NCBI GenBank assembly: GCA_014905825.1 | Contig: JACGCN010000001.1 | Coordinates: 2,232,001-2,296,000 of the forward strand | Direction: 5' to 3' | From: Lyophyllum atratum | Taxonomy: Eukaryota > Basidiomycota > Agaricomycetes > Agaricales > Lyophyllaceae | DNA: 64,000 nt | In this document: piece after piece, positions 38,039 to 49,350 of the stretch | How the letters are laid out: each line of letters begins with the position of its first letter | Numbering within the stretch: the stretch's first letter is position 1 | Notes under the pieces: model-generated | Databases searched by the model: none | Seen by the model: only the letters and a program-made list of their open reading frames with translations | Told to the model about the DNA's origin: nothing | Translations under genes and position numbers: made by a program

Positions 38039-38982
38039 ATGGCATCCTCGTGGGTTTCCCCTCCAACGCGCACAGAGCTTATCGAGGACCTTGTGTCCGG
38101 TGTAGGTCAGTATTCAACCCATATAAGCCTTCCACCTGCTTAAAAAATCGTTCCAGATCGCTACAACCCTTCAAACGTCTCAATTCTTGAGGATTATCTC
38201 TATCACCAGATTCGAAGCGAGGAGTACGACTGTCTAGCAAATCTTGCTATCCTAAAACTGTATGTCAAATATGTGCATAGTCTTCGGAGCCGTATCTGAC
38301 AAAACCTGCAGCTATCAGTTCAATCCTGAACTTTACAACCCAGATGTAGTCATCAACATCCTCATAAAAGCCCTGACCGCATCCCCGCTCCCCGACTTCA
38401 ATCTCTGCATATCCCTACTAGACGAACGGTCTGTCAACGCCAACCTCGATGAGCCCGACCCCCTCCCTACCTTGCTGCCTATACTGAAGGGCCTGCACAA
38501 TCTTCTCTACCGTTGTCGGTTCCCTGCCTTCTGGGTAGCGTACCACTCCGAGGATTTGGAGAGTCTACGCGACAACTATACTGTCGAGTGCGTTGGATTC
38601 GAGAACGCAGTGCGGGAAGTCGCCATTCGTGCTGTTAAAGCTGCTTTTACGCAAATCAGCACAACACGACTTGGGTCCTATCTCGATTTAACTGGTACCG
38701 TGTTTCTGTCACGTTAGAGATGATGCCATGCTAATCATTTCATTTTCAGGTACTGAACTGGAGGCCTATATTCAAAAACTTGGCTGGCCCATCGATGCCT
38801 CAACTTCTGTCATTTCCGTTCCTCCGAACCCAGACAACCAGATCGAGGCGACCGTCGTTCAGGAAAGCATCAACCTACCACGTAAGTTCTACGTTCTAGA
38901 CTATCCTGGAAATCTTCATCACTCAACCCCTTTCATAACAGAGCTTACGAAGGTTATCTCGCATGCAGCGCTCAAGGCATAA
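38039..38982 (+). CDS. eIF3K: Translation initiation factor eIF3 subunit K
   Basis: A small helical subunit of the eIF3 complex in 43S preinitiation. The start is ATG 38039 (MASSWVSPPTRTELIEDLVSGVDRY). It continues YNPSNVSILEDYLYQQ, EYDCLANLAILKLYQFNP, DVVINILIKALTASPLPDFN and the long central exon LLYRCRFPAFWVAYHSEDL. Next are a winged-helix-like part (FENAVREVAIRAVKAAFTQI, LGSYLDLTGTELEAYIQKLG) and the terminal ELTKVISHAALKA. The length, about 235 residues, suits the family. Four introns. Its promoter is shared head to head with WDR5. Confidence 0.92.
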
Positions 38983-39095
38983 AGGTATTCTGCATTTTTA
39001 CTGTTTTGTAGTTATTCCTCTCTATCAATGGCTTTGCCAGCCGACCTCCCAAAAAATATAAATACCGCTCGGAAACTCCAAGATTCTACTCAACT

Positions 39096-41412
39096 TTACA
39101 CCGCTAAGAAGGCTGCAACCGTTCCCCAGATGGCCATCATGACACCCAACGTAAGAAATATACCGTCAAGAAGACTACAGCGGCCGGCGAGCATTATCTT
39201 CGCAGAAACGGGACCGATGACACACAACATGAAAGCGGAAAAAGACCCAAGGAACGCCATTACGGAGCTGAATTCCGGGACCAAGATGGAAAATAGAACG
39301 GAGAGCACCGTGACTATCACTCTTTGAGAAATAGCGAAAACCCTCTTGAGAGCGACATGAGAGCCCCGCGGAACGCTTGTCAATCCATTGGATTTCGAAG
39401 CCATATCTTCAGGGGTTGCGAGTGGTACATCGATACCCAGCAGAATCTCGATCGTAGCGTTAAGCTGGTTTAGGCATGGTGAATTGCCATTGGTTAAAAA
39501 TGACTGATTACAACTTACAGGCTGGGTGGTCAACGCAAACTTGGAGCTGTACCGATTGATCAGCGCCATACTTTGAATCTTCAGGAGACTGGACATACAG
39601 AGGGCTGATGACGAGCATCCACAACGCCATTCTATTGAGCGTGGGGTTGTAGCCTGATGTTCGCAGTAGATCAATGCTGATCTATACTCTGTTCAGTATA
39701 GAAGAAGACGTCGACTTGGCAGAATAGCTGACCTCATCGCTAACATACTTGCCAAACATTAGATAGCCCGCGTACCCAATGAGGGCGTACAGGAACGTAG
39801 CGACGGCCTTGAATGAATGAGCCACATGAAGTTCAATATTAAACCTGAACTCACAAAAGCCCAATTGATCATCCTATTGAACTGACTTGGATCCGCCATG
39901 TCCCTCGCAAGCGAAGGGATGACGGCGTGTCCTGAGAACTGTGAAAACGAAACATCAGGTATGCTGTCCCTCATAACAGCGAAATCACTCTTACGCCGGC
40001 CATGAATAACCCAAATGCTAGTCCCAAGTCGTTCAGATTCCCCGGTCCAATGCTAGTTTCTGCGGGGCTCCAGAAGCTACCCGGTGCGTCAGGCTTCGAG
40101 AACCCGTCGACTATCACGACAATGATGATTAGCACAGAGGATATTATACCGAGGATCGACGTGTAGGAAAGCAAAGACAAGGGCAAGAATATGGTGGGGA
40201 TCAGCCTAGAAAATATAGCGTCAGCAAGCTCACTAGTTCAACATTCTGCACTTACAATGCAAGACCCCAGATTTTATAAGTAGTGGTGGAGTAAGTCGGT
40301 ATTAGTGTATGCAGAGAGTCGGCGTACAGGGTCACGAGAATCACACTTGCTCAAAAATCAATATGGAAGGAAGGACAGTGACACTGAGTGAGGCTAACCT
40401 GACAGCGAATAGCTCGAGACAGAACATCATACTGATAAAAAGCATGGACGATTGTCCAAAAGCCTTTCTCCCGATGTCGGCATATGAGCGCAGACGAGGA
40501 TCTGATAGTATGACTCCAGCCAAGATCTTGGCCCTATGAAAAGAGGTTGCCAAAGAGCTCTTCCAACACCAAGAGAGTGGAAACATACGTATAACAAGAG
40601 ACAAACCCGTAGCATACGATGAGGGCTGTGCCAGTCACCCAGCCTGAGTAGGCAAATGCAAGGGGCTCTGAAAGCATCCCGATACCGAGAAGTATGGCTA
40701 TCGAGTTGAATAGCTGTTGGCTGGTTATGAGTGCAAGTCTGCGCAGCGATAGAAGGACCTAGATACCGTTTGGCCGAAGGTACTCTTCCCGCCATAATTG
40801 TACTGCCCACTCTTGGATGAGCTTGCAGAAGAACGACGCCTTGGCAGAGTTGGCCGCTTAGCAAGGTGAACCGCTGACTCAAAAGCAACCTCCGCTGCCC
40901 CGGATGTCGTAGCAGAGGTTGATTGTCGACGAGGGTGCGGAACGGCTGAAAACGAGATGGCCTTCCGAAGCAAAGGTGTGGTTTCTTGAGCACGCCCTTC
41001 TGTCCGTCTAATCCCCGGGGTTTGCCTGTCCCTTCCCCAATTCGTACGAAGAGGGTGAAGGTATGTTGAAGGTCGTTCGGAAGTGTCATCTTCCGCTTCC
41101 CAGTTCAGCTGGTCTGCAAAATCGTCCTGGCTCGTAGGAATAGCATCTCCATCATTCGGGAGCTCGATTTCGTCGTCCCGCTCTCCGAGATGTCTATCAT
41201 CCTCTTCATCATCAGAAAAGGTCTCCGTATCCGACGCCGCCGTAACTTGCGACCCGGCTACAAAGTACTGGGCCCTGCGGTCTGTAATTTTTTTGACTTC
41301 AGCAATTTCAACAGTAGGAGTCCCAACTTCACTCACACGACGCTATTGCATCCCGGACATTCTGAGAACTTGAGTAAGAAGCGACAGGGAAAGTTGTTGG
41401 AAGTGAGGTCAT
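39096..41412 (-). CDS. AVT1: Vacuolar amino acid transporter, AVT1 type (SLC32/AAAP)
   Basis: A proton-driven amino acid carrier of the vacuole. The true start is ATG 41412 (MTSLPTTFPVASYSSSQNVRDAIAS), joined by a GTGAGT...TTACAG intron to YRRAQYFVAGS. An apparent start nearer 41336 is intron readthrough. A long acidic cytosolic N-terminus (TFSDDEEDD, then TTPLLRK) leads to the membrane core: TLFNSIAILLGIGMLSEPLAF, GWVTGTALIVCYGF, LFISMMFCLELF, LTLYADSLHTLIPT, LPLSLLSYTSILGIISSVLI and GLFMAGFSGHAVIPSLARDM. It continues FLYALIGYAGYLMFG, LSKFALTTQPLNATIE and a C-terminal helix pair ending AIWGTVAAFLAV. The GIGML and FSGH motifs are typical. Around nine introns; the stop is at 39096. Confidence 0.9.
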
Positions 41413-41828
41413 TTATCGTCCGCCAGCGTCGTGACGATCGTTAATAGAAGAGCGTTCAGCTGTATCCTCAGAACCTCAGAACCCACAAATCAAAAAGGTT
41501 TTCCCGGCGTCTCTAAATACGCGACATGGAGCTGTTTGAAGTTTTCTGTTCTAGGGTTGTTTGAGATGGGCGTGATATTGGAGATAAAGAAGATCAAGGG
41601 CACGGCCGATGACATCCGCCGAGCCTGGCCAATCTCTCTGCAACATTCCAGAACAGTCTTTGCATGCGCATCCTACACGGCAATAATAAGCTAGATTAGT
41701 TTCACAGTGTTTAAACATCTGGGTATTACTATGGACAGGATGAAGATGAAGTGGGGGGAGATAGCGCTCTAAGTATTATTTCACAACCTTGTAATGATCA
41801 CCTCTCAAGAGGTCAGGTGTCGAGGACT
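41413..41828. other. Intergenic region
   Basis: This is the promoter of the AVT gene and the 3' flank of ITC1. The plus-strand frame at 41431-41694 has no family pattern. No gene is called. Confidence 0.5.
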
Positions 41829-44800
41829 TCAAGACGACGACACCGCCCTGCGATTCGTCCACATCATGTAGGGTTCCCGAGTAATGTCGTAGCCACTTTT
41901 TGTTCGTGCACTGCGCCTGGCTTCAGGGAGCCTCGCATTTACATTAACATCCTTGAAAGGATCGTTCAGTATGATACCCATGAACACACTCAGAAGATAC
42001 ATACCGCTAAACGCCGCCGAATCCCTGCAGTGATGTGGACCCACCACTTTGTCAAGGCAGTTTTGAGAGCGATTTCTCGGTGACCCTTAGTATTGAGCCA
42101 GGCAACATATTCATCGAGCTGTCATAGAAGATGTCAGCCAATGAGCAAGAAGACCGGAAAGAATATACCAACCTCTTCCAGGTCAGAATAGACAGCCCAG
42201 TCGCCAGCTCCCAATACGCCCGACTCTCCTTCCTCCTCCTTCCTACGCCCTTCGATATCTTCGTCCTTTCTTTGCTCTAGGAGATCCATATCGAACTCGC
42301 TCGGGCCTTGAATAAACAATCTGCCGGTTCCATACTGTGCAACGCCCCCGCTTCCCACCAAAGATGCCGATCCCATGCCATCGAACCACCATACCCGGTT
42401 GTAAAACCTGTCCCTTCCTAGTGCTTTGACTCGAACAGCTCCAAGCAACTTCCTGAACTCTCGTTCAATGCCCTCTAGCCTCCGCTCCAGCTTGTTTACC
42501 TCCTCGTCCAGGCGACGGTGATCAGAGAGAGCTTGCTTGATCGATGCCTGCTTCGTTCGCGCAGCTTCTCGTTGCTTCGCGAGGGCCGTGGTCGCAGCCT
42601 TGTGTCGAAGCTCCTTCTGGCGAGCCGAATTCTTCTTCCCACTTGACGGTGTCTCCGAACCACCTTCAGACACGTCAGAGAGGTCACTGGAATCTTGCAT
42701 CACAACGTCCTGGTCAATGCCATTCTTAGCGGCTGGATCCTCTTTTGCTTCTTCCTTGAGACCGTTCATTTCCTCGTGGCTATATTGATATGCCATCAGA
42801 CGTCTGAGCGGATATAAGAGAGCGTCACTTACTACTGCTTCTTTAATCGATTGACGTCGATCTTTTCTTTTCTCAGGGCAGTTAACTGCTCTTCACAAGA
42901 CTCCATGTGTGCGTGAATGGCTTTACTTGAAATAGCCATGTTGCACATAAACGATAAGATAGCAATCTTATCTTGCGGTGGTAGTGTATAGTATCGTTCG
43001 GCAGGCGTAGATCGTTGCGAAAGAGTGGAGGAAACTGGCGTGGAAACTCTAGAACTGGATGGCGACGGAGTCGAGGTTTCTGCAGATGATTCAGGCGCGA
43101 AAAGCAAACGTGTAAGAACTTCCCGAAGTCTGGGGAAGTTGGCAACCGTCGCGTGCTTTTAAAAAACGATCAGTCGGGACGAGATGAAGGGACAGAATTG
43201 AAAAATACGAACATCTTTCAAGCAACCGACAAGAGCATCCTCCCAACCTTCGCGCCCCTCCGTGTGTCTCAGAGGGACTCGTTCCCAGTTGTTACCAACA
43301 TCAGCCATCGCTGCTGTCAGCTCATTGAATGGGATACCAAACATGGGGTCCTCCGAATCCTCCTCTTCTAGCCCTTCGTGGACTCGCATCAAAGAGACAA
43401 GAGCGCTGTGACGCTGGAAGGCTACAGTTCGAAGGTTATATATGAGAGTAGAGTGTATTTCAGCAAGCAGCGCGCAGGGAGGGTCCGCCGCTGGGTGACG
43501 AAGAGCATGTTCGAACTCGTCCAATGTGAAGCTGGAGAGGTGCAAGGGTTGACTATTAGAAAAAAAGGTTTAGTATGACAGTAAAAGCCGCTACAGAGAG
43601 ACACCAACCCATAGACGACTAAGAAATTCCAGCCCATCAAGAAAGCCTCGAAGGCCCCTGGTGTTTCATTGAACGGAAGATCTCGACTTGCGTGTGGTCT
43701 TTGCACCTTGACACCCGCCTTCTTGTCTTTGTCGGTCAACCGCACATCGAGGTCCTCTGTCGGGTAGCGAATGGGTTTCTTCTTTTTCTTCTCTGCGGCA
43801 AGACGCTCTGCTTCTTCTTTTGCCTGTTTTTGCTTTTCGAGTTTTTCCCGAGCTTCACGCTCTCTTTTTTCGGCTGCGGCACCAAGAATGTTCTCTATTA
43901 GCAAAGGCAGCGATAAGTAGAGCAAAACCATCCCACCTTTCTCTTCTTGGGCAGGCGTCATCTTCTTTTGCTTCTTTGCTGGTGGACCATCCTTATCCTC
44001 CCAGACCTTTTTCCGCTTGTCAATCTCCCCCTTTTTGATAGTTTCAACACCCTTCCGCGTCTCCTCGGGCATGATGGACTCGAGTCCATAGCGCCTCGCG
44101 ATAGCAGGCTTGACAGTCCAAGGAGACGCCACAGCGGCTTCGCGGTCTACACAATCGCGGATAAATCGACGAAGAATCGATTTGGAAAAAGAGAGCCGGT
44201 CGCGGCTAAACAGAGCATACAATGAGATGATCGCGTCAGTATCAGGTTAAATCCAAATTATACCTCATCATCCCGCATTGCACCTCCATGAGGCTGCCGA
44301 CCATCTTGCCATCCTTGTCGGCACTTTTGGAACTGCTTGCCTTCTTGTCGTGGCTCTTGTCCTTCTCCAACTCAAGGATGTGGACCCAATAAAAATAAAG
44401 GGCGGGGTTGTCCTGAATGTTTGCATCTTTAGTAGGGATCTTGAGGTCACCGCCGATGATATGCGGTGCGTCGTCCTCCAAAGTCGATGTCGAAGATGAA
44501 GGTGATTCTTTGTGCGCATCGCGCGCTCGGACGTCCGAGCTGTATTTGGGAGGATACACCTTCTCCACCCTTGCGTAGTATCTGAAAGACTTGTGAGATC
44601 GCCTGCAAGCCGGGAATAGGGACAGTCGAAGGTTTACTTGGTGCCAGACAGATCAACCACAACTCCTGCAATAATGGCCGCGGTTAACAGCCGTGAGCGG
44701 AGGAAGGTGTATGGAACGCGGACGCACTCTCGCTCTTGAAATACCGGTCCTTGAAGCGTTCATACACGGCCTCTACAAGATGGTCAAGGCGCCCCATAAC

Positions 44801-45240
44801 CTCTATGAAGTGAACGGGACGTCAGGGGCTGGAAGAACACGTCGATCGCGACGGATGAGCATGAGACATACGCCATTGGACGGCCTTGAGGACTGCAGGT
44901 TTGAGTGGTTCGGAAAACCTGTGGTGCATGGTTCGTGCCTCCTGCTTCTCACTCTCGACAGCCTGGAAGTAGTCCAGGCCGCTTTTGCCAGTTACCTCGC
45001 ATTGGAACTGCTTGAGGCGGTAGAAGGACATGCGGGCAGCATACGCTCTGCGGGATGAGACGTTTGTAAGCTTAGGATGGCCGGGGCGCCTGTCGGGTGC
45101 TGCACGTACTCATATGTCTCGAAGATTTCTCCGGTCTCTTGGAGATAGAATACCTCCTTGGTAGGATCAGACCTAGCGGCCTGCAGCAGAGCCTCGGTGG
45201 GCTCGGTGAGGACCACCCTCTTGCGCCGGCAGGTGGGCAT
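41829..45240 (-). CDS. ITC1: ISW2 chromatin-remodelling complex subunit ITC1 (WAC-DDT-WHIM protein)
   Basis: The partner of the ISWI ATPase in nucleosome spacing. Starting at ATG 45240 (MPTCRRKRVVL), the WAC domain reads DPTKEVFYLQETGEIFETYE, YRLKQFQCEVTGKSGLDYF and FKDRYFK, then VEKVYPPKYSSDV. Next is a coiled, basic stretch (KREREAREKLEKQKQAKEEA, EKKKKKPIRYPTEDLDVRL). The DDT-like part is NETPGAFEAFLMGWNFLVVYG, FTLDEFEHALRH and LLAEIHSTLIYNL. WHIM motifs follow: YYTLPPQDKIAILSFMCNM; EEVNKLERRLEGIEREFRKL; and GRDRFYNRVWWFDGMGSASL with TGRLFIQGP. The C-terminus is LDEYVAWLNTKGHREIALKT, WWVHITAGIRRRLA and, after an intron, EARRSARTKSGYDITREPYM. About twelve exons, with the stop at 41829. No break is seen. 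Confidence 0.9.
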
Positions 45241-46421
45241 GGGGGGCAGGAGGTGAAACGGGGATAAAAGTGGGCTATGGGGCTACAAAGGGGAGAAAAA
45301 GAGACTAGAATGGGGATGAGGGGACAAGGGGAGGGGCAGAGCGAGCGAGGGGAGTGCGGCGGGGGAGGGAGGAAAGGGAGTGGTGGTGGGAGGAAAGAGG
45401 GAGGTTGGTGATGCGGGAAGCGGCAAAGAAAGGGACAGGTGGCTGGCGGAGGGCGAGTGAGTTGTATAAGGTCATTGTCATTTTCTCCACCCCTCCGTAG
45501 CCTGCGCGCCGAATTTCACCCAGCCATACCCCATTCTCCCGTGCTCCTCCGGTCTTGTGCTGTACTGCTCATCGCCCCCGTCGTCGCACAGCAGTCCAGG
45601 CAGCTGCTCCACCCCACGTCGCCTGTTTCCGTGCGCTCACCTGTCCAGCACATGTGTTCTCAAACAGACGCTTCGGATTCGAGACCTGTGCCAACAATGT
45701 CTTACTGACTCTTTCTCTCACCGCCGTTCCTCTGATCTAGTCATCTACAAGTTCAGGCTTTCCGAAAGACATGTATATTCTGCCGCGTTGCCCATCGGCC
45801 TCCTCCTTATTCCGAGGCTCAGAGTCACTGCATCTTGATTTCTTGGTGTGACAGTTTTCCTGCACGTGATTCATGCACGTGATCGTGACGCGCAGAAAAA
45901 CATGGAGAAAAACGCGTCACATCGAAATTGGGCTGCACCATGATGTGTCCACTTCCTTGACGAACTTAGGGAAGAATACAGTTCATTTATTCTTTTCCAG
46001 AGCTCCTGATTTCAGTACAAGTAATAGAATGTGCAACGCAATTAGGATATATAACGGGCTGCAGCAACGTGATGTGGTGGTGATGCGTTCACTTCCTTCT
46101 AAAGAATGGAGGAACGACTGGTTGTGTCTGTCTAGGAGAGACTAACTTCCTTCACGAATGTTAACATTGAGTGATACATTTATTCTTTTCCAGAGCTCCT
46201 GATTTCAGTACATGTAACAGAATGTGCAACGCGATTAGGATATATAACATAGAAGAGTACTAGTGTCCGTTTTAATAAAGACAGCAAAGAATGACAAAGA
46301 TGATTTCCGCGATAATAGTGAGTAGAGGGTGAAATAGCGACAGAAATAATGCATAGTGAGCGGTATATTAAGCACGAAAAGGAATGACGTCGGGTTCTAG
46401 AATGTCTCTTGCCAATTTGTT
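45241..46421. other. Upstream region of ITC1 with purine tract and direct repeats
   Basis: There is no gene. From 45241 to about 45470 the plus strand is strongly G/A rich, so the ITC1 sense strand is C/T rich just before its ATG. Two copies of a roughly 100-bp sequence are listed separately. Short frames near 45440-45840 lack family features. Confidence 0.55.
45949..46248. repeat. Pair of direct repeats about 193 bp apart
   Basis: Segment 45984-46055 (CATTTATTCTTTTCCAGAGC... to ATTAGGATATATAAC) recurs at 46177-46248 with only a few differences over 72 bp. Weaker similarity extends left to the ACTTCCTT block at 45950 and 46143. It is a local duplication of non-coding DNA. The copies contain a TATATAA-like end. 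Confidence 0.8.
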
Positions 46422-48979
46422 TCAATCGAGGCTACGGCGTTTGTCCTCGTTCCTCGGGGCTTCGGGGGTACCTATGAGCCTGAACTTGTCCCGGAATCCA
46501 GAGCGCGGCTTTGCCTCCGATGTCGGAGGCTTGGGAGTTTCTAATAGGGGTGGAGTCGAAATACCATTCGTCTTGGGTGTTGAGACCTTTTTCTTTAGAA
46601 AAAGGAAGTTAGACTCTTACTGGAAGGGGAGGCAAAATAAGGGACGAACCGAAGTTTTCCTTCCTAGACCGAAAAAGCGCTTCTTCGTCGGCGACGCCGG
46701 GTCCGCGCTATCCTGGCTCTTAGACTTGGTCTTGGATTTGGTATCCACGGCGTCCATGATGACAATGGCTTTCGCCTGCGAGTTTCGCGTATGTTCCGAG
46801 CCCGGCTGGGTTCCGTTCGCCGCGGCGCCATTACCCGACTCTCCGCGCAGCGCAGCACTAGTGCCCTCGACGTTCACGAGCACCCAGCCTTGACCACTGC
46901 CTGAACTCGGCGACTCCGAGCCATTGCCATTCGCTGCAGAAGGCATGGGAGGCGGGGGCGATCTTTCCGCAATCAAGCCGATGAGAGCTGCCTCGCTCTT
47001 CCTCAAATGCATATCTGGCCTTGTAAGCTCGGGTGATGTGATGCGGGAAGCAACTTCGTGGATGGGGGTCTTGGCACCGCCGTGGTTATGCTCTGATGTC
47101 GGGCTATCTGGCTGGTCCATCATTATACCGCTGTCGTCCTCTATCTTCTCCTCAATAGGAGTTGGCTGCCATCCGCTAGGCAAAACGGGTCCTACAGAGG
47201 ACATCCTGTTTGGGATGGGGCGGAATTTTGCACTTTGGTCAGGATTTGGCGCAGAATTCTGCGCAAAGGCCTCTCCTATTCCCGTCCACTTGATAGGAAT
47301 CTCGTAGATGGTATCGCTGTTGGAAGAGAATGCGGAATCGCGGAATGCGCCTGGCCCGAGTAACTGAGGTACGGATGCGCTAGAATCCTGCTGTCCCACT
47401 GCGGAGGCGGGGCGGGGCGGGGGAGGGGAAGAAGGGGCAGGGTTGGAAGTCAGAAGAGGGGGTGTCTTTGCCCGGGTGGACACCGGACGAAGGGGACTTC
47501 GGGGACGGCTGGGGGGTGTAGCAGATCGACTTTTAGGAGGAGACGAATGACCTGGCGCTGATCCGACCGGAATTGCGGGTGTTTGGATGTTTTCGAAGGG
47601 GGATGTAGCATAGAAGACATCTGGTGAAAAGCCAGCGGCTCCTACACCTGTCATGTCCTCCACACCGCTTGATATTGTACTCGGGAGGTTTGCTCGGATA
47701 TTGTCGTTATTATTCGGATCCACTTCATGTACAACGGAAACCGGGACTTGCGCTCGCGGTGCAGGCTTGCGAAGAAGCGCCGGGTTCGATGACATTGGCG
47801 GCGGCGATGCAGCAACAAAACGAGACTGGTCTTGACGATAACCATGCACGAACTGCATGGTACCATCTTCGGTAGCACCTCTGACGTGCTGAAAGGTGTG
47901 TGGGTGAGCTACTGACCCGTTGGGTTCAGTCGCCACTCGTCTGTGGTGGGTCAGAGAAGCAGAGCCCAGCTGTTGTACAAAAGAACTTTCGGAGCTGTGG
48001 GCTGGCCTTTTGATGTCTCCATGAGAGCTATTCAAGGCAGATGGGGTCGAGGAATCCTGACGTATCAAATCGTCTGTCGAAGGAGATCCCGGGCCGGTAA
48101 AGACCCACAAGTCCTTCACTCGAGAGCGATTGGTGAGGGAAATCGATGCGAGAAGAGTGAATGACTGGGCGTCGAGCGATGATAGAAGTGACAAGATGAG
48201 TCGTAAAGAGTCGGTAGCGAAAGTATCCTGCTGAAACCCTGAGAATAATATCAGTGACATGTATTTAAGAGAAACATTTCTGACATACATTTGTACCCCT
48301 TGAGCTTGAACTCGAAGGAATTATCTCCAACTTTCTTTTCTGAGATGACACCGCGTGGCCACGAGGCTCGTACGGCTTGTAGAATTGCTGGGGTCAAATG
48401 GAGAGGAGGCGCGATGACACGCATTACAGTGGGAGACAGGAACGACAGTGCGAACGGGACTCGTCTCATCTTCAACTTGTCTGAGGAAAAACTTGCCGAA
48501 CTTTCTCGAAAAGGAGAAGCAGTCGCAGGTAGAGGGGTGCCTGCGCGTGAGCCTGTGAGTGGAGAAGGCCTAGAAAAAGCCATTGCGAGGCGATCGTCGT
48601 TTTCTCGACCGTAGTCAAGACTAGAGAGATAGGTGTATCCACAGTGGTATATGACGCCCAGAATATCGATGAGGAGCTTCTCGGCGTTGACGCTCTTAGG
48701 GCTTGCCCATGGCTTGCCGTCGAGCACAAACTCGCAGAGATTCTGGAGAATATCCTCACGGAAGGCAACGACGGCAGCTTGAGTCTCGAGCATGGTGCGG
48801 AGGAGGGAGATGACGGAGGGTGGAAAGGAGTAGAGCCTGACGAAGTTGGAGCTGGCTATGGCGACAATTGCAAAGGAATTGGGGGCAGCCCTCTGCTCAC
48901 GGATGAACTCCTTTCTAGGAACAAAGCCAGAGTCTGGAGGAGAGTTGAGAGCCGCGAGGTTGGGAGATTGCTGCGGCAT
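46422..48979 (-). CDS. Large conserved hypothetical protein, folded N-terminus and disordered C-terminus
   Basis: I do not recognise a named family. The chosen start is ATG 48979 (MPQQSPNLAALNSPPDSGFV), because the longer frame has no upstream ATG. The N-terminal 250 residues look folded: FAIVAIASSNFVRLYSFPPS, LETQAAVVAFREDILQNLCE, LIDILGVIYHCGYTYLSSLD, LSPTVMRVIAPPLHLTP and KKVGDNSFEFKLKGYK. After an intron comes LRLILSLLSSLDAQSFTLLA, then about 480 residues of Ser/Pro-rich sequence (SPPKSRSATPPSRPRSPLRP). A basic end reads SPTKKRFFGLGRKTS, and a last exon ends EDKRRSLD at 46422. No membrane helix or enzyme motif is seen. A regulatory scaffold is possible. Confidence 0.7.
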
Positions 48980-49350
48980 CGGACCAGGGGAAAGAGACGA
49001 CGAGTGAAGTTGGCTTTGAACGAACAAAAGCGTTGGAGAAACACGTTGACGTCATGTGTTTGCCATGCGGCTTTCACGTGGCTCCGTGCCTGGTGGCTGT
49101 TCACGAAGGATTTCTCCTGCATGCCATGTCGCTCAGAGAGTGTACAGGGCTAAGTCCTAACCAGGGATCCAAGCAACTAATCCTTGTAGGAACCATCATC
49201 GATCGACCCATGCCACCTCACGCAATCGAGCGGATAAAATCCCGGACTATTTCCCCGCTACCCGGACCGCCGGACCGTTCCTCACCTTAAAGTCAGATCC
49301 TCTCCGAGTTCTCCTGTTTCCCCGTATCCATCTCCGCCATAGCCTGCAAA
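48980..49350. other. Divergent promoter region
   Basis: This lies between the start codons of the hypothetical gene (48979) and the galacturonate-reductase-type gene (49351). No gene lies here. Confidence 0.5.
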
